A stretch of 64,000 nt of DNA, taken from the NCBI GenBank assembly GCA_947623455.1, contig OX392545.1:20930001-20994000 (forward strand), read 5' to 3'. The DNA is from Mimachlamys varia. Lineage: Eukaryota; Mollusca; Bivalvia; Pectinida; Pectinidae. Of the stretch, positions 42,064 through 54,194 are shown piece after piece. Numbering within the stretch: the first letter of the stretch is position 1; every line of letters starts with the position of its first letter. Position numbers and translations under genes: made by a program. The notes under the pieces are model-generated. The model worked only from the letters and a program-made list of their open reading frames with translations, made no database searches and had not been told where the DNA came from.

Positions 42064-42720
42064 TTAATTTCTATTTATTTCCATCTTAATAATGGTGTTT
42101 GCATTGTCAGTTGTGGTGAGGTTTAGTTCAACTGACAGTAACCACTCTTCCAGGCTGTCGCCATCATTGAGGAGGTGTGGTCTGTCTATGGTTTCTAAGA
42201 ATTCTGTAACTGTGTTGTTAAAGACTGAATATTTGACATCAGAAGTTGGCATCTGAAGTGTCATGAGGTGTGTTTTTCGGCATGTAGAGGTCTTCATTCT
42301 CGGCCTACAACTTTGACATTTAATAGTTGAACTTTCTTCAAAAACTGATATAGCCATGTCAATTTTGAAGCCACAGTTCCCACATGCGTTTGATATGGAT
42401 ACAGCTACCATAGCTGGTGTACCAATGATTGTTGAGTTGCAGTTGGGATCTCCCATCCAATATCTCTTATTGGCTTAAAGACAGTTTTGTTACTTGAACT
42501 GATGTACTTCTTGTTTGAGAAGTCTTTTACTGCAACATTCTGTATTTCGTAACAGTTTGCAATTTCTATTTCTTTTATGTGGGTATCCCACAGACAAAGT
42601 CGGATGGTTCCAGTTTGATCAGCTACAGTAGCGTTTTTCATATCCAAGACTTTGCCTGTCTTTGTTGTTATTTTTTGGTTGGTGTTGTCAACATCAACAA
42701 TTTTCCCAGAGACTGACCTA
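42064..42720 (-). pseudogene. OB-fold, RPA-like exon with a zinc-binding tail
   Basis: A minus-strand acceptor (cccattgtag) opens at about 42720. The frame reads SLGKIVDVDN, TKTGKVLDMKNATVADQTG and TIRLCLWDTHIKEIEIANCY, the pattern of an OB-fold of RPA or a similar single-strand DNA-binding protein (..aD.TG.i.l.lW). Near 42450 the frame shifts by one base, and the rest carries CGNCGFKIDM and IKCQSC, a possible four-cysteine zinc site, ending at 42064. A single shift makes it a recent pseudogene or a sequence error. It could be a host ssDNA-binding gene or belong to a mobile element. Confidence 0.45.
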
Positions 42721-43123
42721 CAATGGGAAATTGTAATCAGTTAACAAATTTGCTAATGTATTAAAAAAAAAGTCCCATAATGAGCATTATGTCATAGAAA
42801 GATTTATGCAAAGTCTATTGTTCTATTTAATGATGTTTTTGACTGAGCAATTGAATGTTGTGAGATTTATTTTCAAAGAAAAAGCATTCATCATGGACTT
42901 AATCAATATTAAGTACTAAAATTGCACAAAATGTAATCCTTAACATATCGATGATATCTGGGAATTGGTGAAATGTTCGATAATTATGTTTCTTTTTATT
43001 TCAAATATTTTCTAGGTATATAAATTACAATGATAATAGCATACATACATAATCACCAACTGTGCTAGTTTTCATTATTTGATCAACAGTCACAACTGAT
43101 GTGTTGACATATAAAATACAAGA
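42721..43123. other. No gene seen
   Basis: AT-rich; likely intron or spacer upstream of the OB-fold exon. Confidence 0.4.
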
Positions 43124-43312
43124 ATACCGAAGCGTCAACATAATCATAATCCAAACTCAAAATCGATTAAACCAGGGGCAAAATTTGAACAAAGGAAAGA
43201 TTTACATGGAGACCCTTGCAAAAGTACAAAAGACTAAGACCAGGTGTTCCGGAAGAGTAAGCGTCTTCTGCTTCATCGACGACACACGCCATGTAAATCT
43301 TTGTCACATCCA
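43124..43312 (+). repeat. SINE-like dispersed repeat, copy 2
   Basis: Nearly the same sequence as 11148-11332, in the same orientation on this strand (gaataccgaagcgtcaacat to gccatgtaaatctttg). Confidence 0.6.
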
Positions 43313-43368
43313 AGTAAACATCAAGTTCTCAAAATGAGTATCATTGTCAATCACAACAAGTAAATGCA

Positions 43369-43557
43369 CTAATGAGCATACTCAAAAACGTCCATCTTCA
43401 TATCACTTAAAGATACAGAATATTTCTCAACGAGACAAAGATGGCGACCATAAAACTTGCCCATAGTACTGATCAACCTGCATCTCTCGAATCCTTGTGT
43501 TGTTAGTTTGTTTGTCAGCAGTCGACATCGATCACGATCATTAATGTAATCGATCAT
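43369..43557 (-). pseudogene. Possible retroelement protein fragment
   Basis: A 62-codon frame reads RLLTNKLTTQGFERCRL, MGKFYGRHLCLVEKYSVS and LSDM. The L..QGF...RL......FYGRH..L..KY..S..DM pattern occurs in reverse transcriptases of invertebrate non-LTR or DIRS elements as I remember them. No other domain is present. Confidence 0.3.
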
Positions 43558-43684
43558 TAATTTGTTCTGGAGGCTTTGCTGGGTAGTTTACTGATGTAGA
43601 GTCCAGTAGAGTACTTCTGTTGCATTTTATACTTGAGCCACTGGCAGAAGTAAAACCTGCAAGAAAAATATAAAGTATTACTAC

Positions 43685-44076
43685 CAATCTGATTAAAATA
43701 CAGATCCTTGTTCTCACTCCGTTTTACAAGGATCTGACAACATCCCATAAGAGGTCACGGATGACCAGATGACCTTTGTCGCCTCTTTACTAAACACTAA
43801 AATAATTTTCAAATGACCTGTCATCTTGCAGCAAGTCATTTCGTCACATTATTTCACATGAAATGTTTGGTGACGAAATGACTTAACGGACTCATGCGTT
43901 TATGCAAGCTTTGTCGCCTCAAAATTCACTGTCAAGATTCTGCCAGTAGTGATTTGATTGGCTAATGCAAAAGGTCATCGGGACATGACCCCCTATGGGA
44001 TTATCTCAGATCTTAACGCAGCAGAGAGGAGTTTACGGAACGGCGCGGAGATCAAGATATGATTTCAATCAGATTG
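43685..44076 (+). mobile_element. 400-bp MITE, best-preserved copy (392 bp)
   Basis: Starts caatctgattaaaat and ends attt-caatcagattg. The perfect 9-bp target duplication TATTACTAC is at 43676-43684 and 44077-44085. An internal foldback (gtcatttcgtcac, gtgacgaaatgac) lies at about 43845-43885. Non-coding. A 9-bp duplication points to a Mutator-like superfamily transposase acting in trans (inference). Confidence 0.92.
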
Positions 44077-44085
44077 TATTACTAC

Positions 44086-44770
44086 ACAATTATTTGCAGA
44101 AAGGTATTGTTTAAGATATAAGATATATCTGCATATGAAACTTTGCATTGAATATTCTCTATACACCGTATTATGTATTAGAGCATAAACGCGCCATGCA
44201 ACAGTATAATTTATACTAAAATACATAAATATGTTTGATCGCATACAGTACAGTATTAAAATATTTATTGTCTTTATAAATCAGGCTAATTTGAGGGGCA
44301 AGTTGATTTAACTCATGCATGGATACTATTAATATATACTACTTTGATGTAACTTATATTGCTATACACAAACATACTTAATATTATAACAATATCTGAT
44401 ATAAGACCAAGTGTCAATGTTGTCCAAAACCCAGCTTTTAGCTTTCCTCATCGACATTAAGGTCTTTCATGGGTAACGAGCAAAGACATGGACAAGCACA
44501 ACTTCATTACTGTAATTACTAGTATACATCGGGGCATTAATACAGAAATTTTGAAGACTTTTTACCGAGCCGTAATCAAATTATGTTACTATAAACATGT
44601 GAACTCACTTCAGCTCAAACACAGCAAGGTTTTTCAAAGATTCTGGTAATCTTCTTATTTTTGCTAACTTTATCACTAATTCATGTTAAAAAATGCTTAA
44701 CATCATGGAAGAGACAAATAATAAAACTTATGTATATCAAAGCAAGTTTTATTGTTATATTTTACATTTT
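44086..44770. other. No gene seen
   Basis: AT-rich unique sequence without open frames of note. Confidence 0.5.
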
Positions 44771-46278
44771 TAGCTCACCTGACCCGAAGGGCCAAGTGAG
44801 CTTATGTGATGGTGCAGCGTCCGTCGTCCGTCCGTCCTGCGTCCGTCAACTTTTTCCTTTAAACGACTTCTTCTCATATACTGAAAGGCCCAGGGACATG
44901 AACTTTGGCTGGTAGATATCTTGGAAGGAGCTGAACAAAGTTTGCGAAAAAAAATCACTTTGACCTAATTTCAAGGTCACCGGGGTCAAAAATGTCAAAA
45001 CCTTCAAACAACTTCTTCTAAAATACCGTCAGGCATAGAGACTTCATATTTGATCAGAAGCTTCCTTAGATGAAGCCAAATAAAGTTTGCGAAAAGAAAC
45101 GACCTTGACCAATATTCAAGGTCACAGTGAGGTAAAATCTATTTTAAACTTTAAACGACTTCTTCTGAAATACAAAAAGCCCTAGAAACATGGTATTTGT
45201 CTGAAAGGTTCCTTGGATGAAGCCCGACAAAGTTTGCGAAAAGAAATGACCTTGACCTATATTCAAGGTCACAGGGGTCAAATCTGTTAAAACCTTTAAA
45301 CGACTTCTTCTGAAATACTAAAAGCCCTAGACGCATGATATTTGGCTCAAAGGTTCCTTGGATGAAGCCCAACAAAGTTTGCGAAAAGAAATGACCTTCA
45401 CTTATATTCAAGGTCACAGGGGTCAAATCTGTTTAAACATTCAAACGACTTCTTCTGAAGTACCAAAAGCCCTAGAAGCATGATATTTGACTGAAAGGTT
45501 CCTTGGATGAAGCCCGACAAAGTTTGCGAAAAGAAATGACCTTGACCTATATTCAAGGTCACAGGGGTAAAATCTGTTAAAACCTTTACACGACTTCTAC
45601 TGAAATACCAAAAGCCCTAGAAGCATGATATTTGGCTGAAAGGTTCCTTGGATGCAGCCCGACAAAGTTTGCGAAAAGAAATGACCTTGACTCATATTCA
45701 AGGTCACAAGGGTCAAATCTGTTAAAACCTTTAAACGACTTCTTCTGAAATACCAAAAGCCCTAGAAGCATGATATTTGGCTGAAAGGTTCCTTGGATGA
45801 AGCACGACAAAGTTTGCGAAAAGAAATGACCTTGACCTATATTCAAGGTCACAATGGTCAAATCTGTGAAAACCTTTAAACGACTTCTTCTGAAATACCA
45901 AAAGCCCTAGAAGCATGATATTTGGCTGAAAGGTTCCTTGGATGAAGCACGACAAACTTTGGGAAGGAAAATGATCTTGACCCATATTAAAGGTCACAGA
46001 GGTCAAATCAGTGGTTAAAAGCTTTGAGCGACTTCTTCTGATAAACCGAAATGCCTAGAGATATGATATTTGTCTTGTAGCGTCCTTGGATGAAGCCAAA
46101 CAAAATTTGAAAATGAAAATGATGTTGTCTTACGGACAATGTTTAATATGTTTAAATCTTAAGATGTTCTTCTGAATGTCTTACAGTAAAAGATTTTAAG
46201 GGGACTTTAGGGTTACACTATAAAATAAGTCAGAGATTGATACCAGGTGAGCGATGCAGGCCCATTGGGCCTCTTGTT
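44771..46278. mobile_element. Hairpin-capped element, 145-bp units
   Basis: Hairpin start tagctcacctgacccgaagg, then a ccgtccgtcc run and about 9 units of the same 145-bp core as 35943-37929. It ends ccaggtgagcgatgcaggcc then cattgggcctcttgtt. Same orientation as 35943-37929. Confidence 0.85.
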
Positions 46279-48010
46279 CATATTACTACTGCTCCGAAAT
46301 CAAATTTCGAGCATTCACTATTTATTTTTGAACAGTTTATAAATGTGTTAAGTATGAGGGGCACTCATATTTGTCTTATTATATTTTTTGCTATAACCAA
46401 AGTACTCATTTTAAACCAAAAAATATAATTTTTTACCGATTATTTTCCTTCTATAGGTTATAACTTACCACTACCCCCCTTAAAATAAAAAATTACGGCA
46501 AAAGTCCATTTCTCAATATTTCTCTAAAATAATAAATCTATAATAGAATTATTGCATGGAATTATCTAACAGATTAATATTTATGAAAAATACACAAAAA
46601 TAAAGAATGTGTGTATATATATTTGTAAAGGAAAAGCATGGCAAAAATTTTAGTTTTTCTTTATTATTTTTCGATTCCGGAACTTTTGGTCCCGATTCCG
46701 CCTTCACTATTAGTTGCCAAATTGTACTTCCAGCAAGCATAAACAAAGATCGTTTTCACATGTTAAAACATTTTGCTGCCGTCTTATAAGAACATTTAGG
46801 CATAGATTGCATTAAGTTAACTCTGTGCATCACTATTTCATACTTCAGATGCAGTTTCTATTATTTTTATCAGCATAAATGTCCTTAAAATATCTTTGAA
46901 ATGAATGTCCCTCTGGCGACCTAGTTCCCTCGGCTTTTGAATTTTCATTTCAGACACGAAAATAAAGTAATTTCAATAGCTAATTGTTACGTTTTTAGTA
47001 TATTTCAATATACCCAATTCCACTACAATAATTCTTCTGAATCACATATAACACGGGAATCTGGAAATCCAACATGAAAGTTAAGATAGAGACAATTTTT
47101 ATTTCAATTGCCCAGGGGAACCCAAAAACTACTTGTCCCGGGCGTCGGGTAAGTGGATTTTTACACCCCTGAGTCCACGATTACATCGTTCATTTTCTTT
47201 CTGCTGCGTTTTGGTTTGGCTGATGCAAAGCGACCGCATCCGCATCCGTCTCGACGGTACGCCATCTTTGATTTACTTTCGATTTCGGGAGAGTTCCACA
47301 AAGAACGACAACTCAAACTGGGATTCCCCCCAAATCCGAACAGTGACGGAAATATCCGATCAGTTACGATTCCGTTACCCATGAAAGACCTTAATTGGTA
47401 GAACACCCTGTGGGTCAATTAAAAGAGCCATTCAACTGTGACTAATCTGATTCTGGGATGGTGGATGTTAATTTGAAAACAGGTGGCTCAGGTGTAATAG
47501 TGTAATCCCTTTATATATAGCTGTTCGTGTGATAATTACAATTTACATCGTCCTAACCTTATTCAGGTAACAAAACATTAGAAGCGCAATAATTATTATG
47601 AATGTCACAATTGTTTTAATTACATAGAAAACTACCGGTAGGCCCTATCTGACAAGCAAAAACAATGTTTTCAACACAGCGACAGTTGCTAAATTTCACG
47701 ACTGTACTGTAGGGCCTAGTGCAAGGGAAATAACTCAATTTCTAGTTGACAGAAAAAGTAAACATGGTCTCTAGCATTTACTGCTTCGTTTCATATTATT
47801 TTTGGAAAATATGACACTTGCACATTTTATTCATATGCTACAAGGGCCTAGAATTAATATAACACACTTTTTACATCAAAATTATAAACTTCAGTATCGG
47901 AAAACGTTAAATAAGCATGATTAACGTAGCGTGCTACCCTGGGTATGTGTCGTAAAAGTACGATGGCAGGCTCATTTTGGATTTGGCAAGAACAATTTTA
48001 ATGTTTTTTT
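46279..48010. other. No gene recognised
   Basis: Short frames at 47133-47418 on both strands have no motif. A GC-richer patch (47190-47290, cgcatccgcatccgtctcg) could be a promoter or a degraded exon, but there is nothing firm. Confidence 0.4.
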
Positions 48011-49360
48011 AGGTCACCTGAGACGAAGTCTCAAGTGATCTATTCTAATCGCCTTTTGTCCGTCGTCGTCCGTCGTCCGTCGTGCGTCGTGCGTCCGTAA
48101 ACTTTTTACATTTTCGACTTCTTCTCCAAAACCGCTGAACCAAATTCAATGAAATTTTACAGGAAGCTTCCATGGCTGAGGGTGAACCAAAATTGTTAAT
48201 TATATGGTCCCCACCCCCAGGGGCATGCGGGGCGGGGCCAAAAAGGGTCAAATTGACTAAAACTTCAAAAATCTTCTCCTCTACTCTCAGATATGGTAGA
48301 ATCAAATACTCTTCTTAGATGGAAGGGTCTTAAGGTGCTTTACCAAAATTGTGAATTTCATGACCCTGGGGTCTCATGTTTGCCCCTGGGAAGGGGGTTA
48401 ACTTTACTATAGTTTATATAGGGAAATCACATTTTTGACTATTTTTTGTTGGATTTGTATTGGAATTCATTCTAACTTGTATCAAATTATCAGCATGGGA
48501 TGACACTTTGATGGTATGTGCATGTTGGCCCTAGTTGAACCCCAGGGGCTGGAGGGCGGGGCCAAAAAGGGTAAAATTTACAAAAATTTCAAAAATCTTC
48601 TTCTCTACTCTTAGATATGGTAGAATCAAATACTCTTCATAGATGGAAGGGTCTTAAGGTGCTTTACCAAAATTGTGAATTTCATGACCCTGGGGTCTCA
48701 TGTTTGCCCCTGGGAAGGGGGTAAACTTTACTATAGTTTATATAGGGAAATCACATTTTTGACAATTATTTGTTGGATTTGTATTGGAATTCATTTTAAC
48801 TTGTATAAAATTATCAGCATGGGATGACACTTTGATGGTATGTACATGTTGGCCCTAGTTGACCCCCAGGGGCTGGAGGGCGGGGCCAAAAAGGGTCAAA
48901 TTGACAAAAATTTTAAAAATCTTCTTCTCTTCTCCCAGATATGCTGGAATCAAATACTCTTCATAGATGGATTGGTTTTAAGGTTCTTTACCAAAATTGT
49001 GAATTTCATGACTCTGGGGTCTTGCATCCCCCGCTGTGGAGGGGGTTAAGTTTACTATAGTATATTGGCAGAAAAAAACATTTTTTTGCATTATTTGTTT
49101 AATTGCCATAAGAAATGATGCAAATTTGGTTGAAATTATCAATATGACATGACTTTTGAGTAGTACGCACATATTGACACTGACTGACCCCCAGGTGCCT
49201 GAGGGGTGCCAAAGGGTCAAATTGACATAATTTCAAAAATTCATTTTTTCCACTCCCAGATATGCTACAATGTATTGTTATAAATATTCATCTCAACATT
49301 CCCATATTTCTCTTTCATATCAAACATCAGGTGACCGTTAAGGCCCATGGGCCTCTTGTT
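48011..49360. mobile_element. Hairpin-capped element, ~327-bp units
   Basis: Starts with the hairpin aggtcacctgagacgaagtc tcaagtgatct, then ccgtcgtcgtccgtcg. It has about three and a half units of about 327 bp marked by ccccaggggctggagggcgg (48541, 48868) and tatggtagaatcaaatactc (about 48293, 48617). It ends aggtgaccgttaaggcccat then gggcctcttgtt. It differs in core from the 145-bp family but has the same end plan. Confidence 0.85.
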
Positions 49361-49542
49361 TATATTAATACACTGCTCGATTGTTTCCATGTAGAATTTT
49401 GGATCCTATGTGGCTAACTCAAGATATATCATCTTAAAATTTGAACTGTATTATTCGACTTCGATATTATCGACTGTCAATGGATGTAGTATAATTGCTA
49501 AACTGGAAGTCGGTAAATCCGGATTTTAATTAGAATTTGTAT

Positions 49543-51900
49543 GTCCCCCAAACGAAGTGGGGGGACATATTGTTTTTGCTCGGTTTCTTATTATTAGGTC
49601 ATCTGACCCGAAGGGTCAGGATGACCTATAGTCATCATGCTTCGTCCGTCGTCGTGCGCCGTGCGCCGTCCGTAAACTTTTCCATTTAAACATCTTCTTC
49701 TCATAAACCAAAAGGCCCATAGACCCAATATTGGGCTTGTGCCATGCTTGGATGAAGGGGTACCAAGTGTGTTCAAACAAATGACCTTGACCTTCATTCA
49801 AGGTCACAGGGGCCAAAAAGGTCAAAATCTTTGAACGACTTCTTCTGAATAACCAAAAGGCCCAGAGACCTGATATTGGTCCTGTGTTATGCTGAGATAA
49901 AGGGCTACCAAGTTTGTTCAAAGAAATGACCTTGACCTTCATTCAAGGTCACAGGGGCCAAAACGGTCAAAATTTTTAAACGACTTCTTCTGAATAACCA
50001 AAAGGCACAGAGACCTAATATTGGGCCTGTGACATGCTGGGATAAAGGGCTACCAAGTTTGTTCAAAGAAATGACCTTGACTTTCATTCAAGGTCACAGG
50101 GGCCAAAACGGTCATAATCTTTAAACAACTTCTTCTGAATAACCAAAAGGCCCAGAGACCTGATATTGGGCCTGTGGCATGCTGGGATAAAGGGCTACCA
50201 ATTTTGTTCAAAGAAATGACCTTGACTTTCATTCAAGGTCACAGGGGCCAAAACGGTCATAATCTTTAAACATTTTCTTCTGAATAACCAAAAGGCCCAG
50301 AGATCTAATATTGGGCCTGTGGCATGCTGGGATAAAGGGCTACCAAGTTTGTTCAAAGAAATGACCTTGACTTTCATTCAAGGTCACAGGGGCCAAAACG
50401 GTCATAATCTTTAAACATTTTCTTCTGAATAACCAAAAGGCCCAGAGATCTAATATTGGGCCTGTGGCATGCTGGGATAAAGGGCTACCAAGTTTGTTCA
50501 AAGAAATGACCTTGACTTTCATTCAAGGTCACAGGGGCCAAAACGGTCATAATCTTTAAACATTTTCTTCTGAATAACCAAAAGGCCCAGAGATCTAATA
50601 TTGGGCCTGTGGCATGCTGGGATAAAGGGCTACCAAGTTTGTTCAAAGAAATGACCTTGACTTTCATTCAAGGTCACAGGGGCCAAAACGGTCATAATCT
50701 TTAAACGACTTCTTCTGAATAACCAAAAGGCCCAGAGACCTGATATTGGGCCTGTGGCATGCTGGGATAAAGGGCTACCAAGTTTGTTCAAAGAAATGAC
50801 CTTGACTTTCATTCAAGGTCACTGGGGCCAAAACGAAACTGTTGTTATTTTTCGTGTAGTCAAAAATCCAAGATGGCCTCCACAGCGGCCATTTTGAAAA
50901 CACATTCTAAACTTCTCAAGTTCTACCAGTGGAATTGAGCTGAAACTTGCCAGAAATGATATCCTGAGATGGTCCCAACAGTGTTGTTATTTTTCAAGCC
51001 CATCAGAAATCCAAGAAGGCCACTATCTTGAACTTGGCAATCTATACAGGCATATTATAACTTGATTTAATGACTACACGTATTTTCATAGTGATTTTAC
51101 AATTGGTAGTCAGATGACCGTTAAGGCCCGTTGGGCCTCTTGTTATTATTATTATTATTATTCTTGTTTCTTCCACTTTCTTCCGCCGCGGAGGTTTCCG
51201 ACCGTTTTCTCAAAAACTACTGGACGGATCTTCACGAAACTTCACACACATACTCATTAGGGGCGGGGTGTGTGAAAACACTTGCGATCGGAAGTCCAAG
51301 ATGGCCGCCAGAGCTAATTTCCGGTTTTCAAAATTCAGTCTCCGATTTCAGTAAAAATTGGTACATGGGTGTTTTAAGGGATGCTGAATAACATGGTAAC
51401 ATTTTCGTAAAGTTTGGTTGCCACCGAAACGAAAATGGAGGCCTCTGATTGGTCGAAATTTATATATTGTCCGATTTCAATGAAATTTAATATATATGTG
51501 TAGTATTACACCAAAAACATTGTCGTCACATCCGTTTCATGATTCGTCAACATGGCCGCTATTTCCTAGCTTCTGATTGGTCGAAATTTATATATTGTCC
51601 GATTTCAATGAAATTTAATATATATGTGTAGTATTACACCAACAACATTGTCGTAACCTCCGTTTCGTGATTCGTCAACATGGCCGCTATTTCCTGGCTT
51701 CTGATTGGTCGAAATTTATATATTGTCCGATTTCAATGAAATTTTATATATAACTTTAGTAGGACACCACGGACATTGTCGTAACCTCCGTTTCGTGATT
51801 CGTCAACATGGCCGCTATTTCCTATATGGGGTGTCAGCTATATTTCCATTGTGAGTTCATTGGGCTCATCAGTTCCGACCAAAGGGGTAGTTTGGGGGAC
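49543..51900. mobile_element. Hairpin-capped element, GTCCCCCAAAC subtype, with nested insert
   Basis: Left end gtcccccaaacgaagtgggg ggac (hairpin). The right end, gtttgggggac at 51890-51900, is the inverted complement of the first 11 bases. Its own core (51150-51830) has three units of about 125 bp with atggccgctatttcct, tctgattggtcgaaattta and gatttcaatgaaattt. Another hairpin-capped element is inserted at a ttatta run (49596-51144). Confidence 0.75.
49596..51144. mobile_element. Nested hairpin-capped element with chimeric core
   Basis: Hairpin aggtcatctgacccgaaggg tcaggatgacct, then cgtcgtgcgccg, then eight units of about 145 bp (aatgaccttgactttcattc aaggtcacagg; ttgggcctgtggcatgctgg). 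From about 50835 the core switches to a piece of the 157-bp family (gttgttatttttcg, caagatggcc, ggccattttgaaaacac) in reverse orientation. It ends cagatgaccgttaaggcccg ttgggcctcttgtt. Repeated 60-codon frames are artefacts of the unit. Confidence 0.85.
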
Positions 51901-52215
51901 ATCTGTAATGGTACCCCATTACAATTAGCACTTGTTTTTTTAATAATTATTCCAAACTAAATTAAATACGTTCAGTATAGATCTAAAAATGGGAAGTTAT
52001 TTATATATTACTGTAAGGCAAATATTCTTCTTCTTATAGTTAATGGCTTGCCTTCATGATATTGAAGATTATAAGCCAAATCCACCCATATGTGTGCGTG
52101 CATGCGTGTGTGTTGAGGGATATATCATATGTATATTGTATATGTACATTGTTCTGCATTTTTTCATAGGACCGCTATTATTGATATTGATTAATATTGA
52201 CAAGTTATGTAATTT
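51901..52215. other. No gene seen
   Basis: AT-rich, with a short tgtgtgcgtgcatgcgtgtg microsatellite near 52090. Confidence 0.5.
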
Positions 52216-52305
52216 TTAGCTCACCTGGCCCGAAGGGCCAAGTGAGCTTATGTGATGGTGCAGCGTCCGTCCGTCCGTCCGTCCTTCCGTCCGTCCGTGC
52301 TAGCA
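52216..52305 (+). repeat. Solo end of a hairpin-capped element
   Basis: Hairpin agctcacctggcccgaaggg ccaagtgagct and a long ccgtccgtcc run, then the core is lost. Confidence 0.8.
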
Positions 52306-52534
52306 TTTGAGAGTTAAAAGTTATTAAACTGGTCTGTCCATGGTATAGGAGTTAATTTCAAATTGTGAGTTTAACTCCTAACTCAAGTCTAAAAAATTGC
52401 CAATCTGTCAATTAGGAGTTATATTTTCAGAATCTAAAATTAACTCTTAAAGTATAGACTTGTTCCATATGGACTTGGTATGGACCTGAATAGGGGTTCC
52501 CTCCCTTGTCATACAAGCCGTCAACTAAATACGT

Positions 52535-52637
52535 CTAATTTTCCCGCAAAAATGCCACTTCCGGTTACATGCGCACAGGGAGGCAGAGCAGAAAGGAGCG
52601 GTGTTCAGTCAGATTGGGGCCCCCGTGAGATTGTGAG
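52535..52637 (+). promoter_or_regulatory. Putative promoter and non-coding exon 1
   Basis: GC-richer segment with ttttcccgc (E2F-like), cacttccggt (ETS-like, 52556-52565) and tgcgca (NRF1-like), followed by a purine-rich stretch and a canonical donor gtgag/gtaagt at 52638. No ATG opens in it. It would be the TATA-less start of the plus-strand gene that follows. The exon start is not determined. Confidence 0.5.
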
Positions 52638-52639
52638 GT

Positions 52640-54194
52640 AAGTGAGTAAAATGAACTGATGAACAATTTTTAAAAGCAACTGATATAAACATAATCAGAT
52701 GTAAGAATTCTATCTACAGTCGATATGTTTGCTATGTTACTTTCAAAATCAAATTCGTGTTCAACTTTCTGTTTTGACGTTCGCCCGGTCAACAGTGTCA
52801 TTGAAGGCCAAGTGAACCGACCGGGGTTAATCTGTTCATCACCATTTAGTTCTGGATGCAATATTTTTAGACAAAAGAATCAGACTTACAAAGCATTTTT
52901 GTCAATGCTCTTCAAGAAGTAAAATAAATAAAGATTGGATGATCCGTCCTTATTTCTGAAGGCAAGCGATCAACGCGAACGAACGAAAGTGGTCCTGCCA
53001 AAGATGTCCTGCAAATCGTTTTTATTGTGAAGATTAGCTTGAAATATATGCATATGATATAGTATATTAACATCACCACCTTAGATATTTAATATTTTCT
53101 GCAATATTGAGCATAAATTTCCAGATCGCGACTAGACTACTGTCTGTATCGTATCACCTGAGGAATCTCGGTGGTTTAGCATTGGACAAAACGAAAAAGA
53201 TATGATAATTGCAAAAAGTGTTGAATCGGAAAATCGGGATACTATTAATTACTGTTTGAAAAGTTACTAAATAACTTCAAAAGTATTTTTTATGTTATCT
53301 CTACTGTACTGCATATAACGACAACCGTAAGTGGTATATCCGGTGTCGTGATCATTTCGGCGTTTTGGCTAAGGTCATGATCACAAGCGTTCTTGAGACG
53401 CGGAATGAAACTACCGGAGCAAAAGACGTTTGCTAACTGGCTTTAAAATTAGTAATTGGGACGAATAACAAAATATCATAAAGGGTTATGTCACTACAAG
53501 GCGTCTATCGTAAGTTTCTCGCCGTGTAAACCTCTAATAACGTCGTTGGGGTAATAAATAATTATGTCATCGAAACGTAGATCTATTCAAGTCGGCAAAG
53601 ATAAATAACCAAACGGTTTGTAATCAATGAGGAACCCCTCCACAAATAAAGTGATCTAGTTTATAATTGGTATATAATCAGAATCAACAGAATTCAGAGA
53701 GCTTATCTAAAATGTTGTTTTTTTTGTGAAACGGTAATATCATTGTGTTAGTGTTTATCTATGTTGTGCCAGGACAGTTACAGTAATATCACTGTATTGG
53801 TGTTTATCTATGTCATGGCAGGCTTGTTTTTGGTCAACTGATCAAAATAATGCTGTATTGATCATTTTCTTGGCCTTATTATTCATGTCAAACTATTAGT
53901 CCGTAATAAACTGACTGTCACCACCTCTTTATTTGGATTTGCCGCCCGACAACCAAGAAAAAGGTTGATCAGAGTCAGTTTATTACAGACTAGTCAAACC
54001 ATATGAACTGTCTAATTTGAGCTTTTTGACAGATACAATTTCATCCTCTAAGTGTAAACCAAACAAATGAGTCTGTTAAAAATGACTTAAGATTTTATAT
54101 TACTTTATAGTTTTTCAATGTATATAATATATTATAGCAAAGCCATGTGGAGCGAGTGTAGTATTATCTGGTGTGCCTATTACAATTCATTTTT
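52640..54194. other. Probable intron with two small repeats
   Basis: A diverged tandem pair (gtaatatcattgtgttagtg, gtaatatcactgtattggtg) is at 53742-53822. A foldback of about 95 bp, with arms agtccgtaataaactgact and agtcagtttattacagact, is at 53898-53992. No gene seen. Confidence 0.55.

Noticed and set aside
47133..47418. Three overlapping 82-86 codon frames on both strands
   Set aside because: GC-richer patch with chance openness; no motif, and no splice site I could support.
49594..50812. Series of 60-codon minus frames beginning MKVKVISLNK
   Set aside because: Also unit-periodic; no start context, domain or conservation bias.
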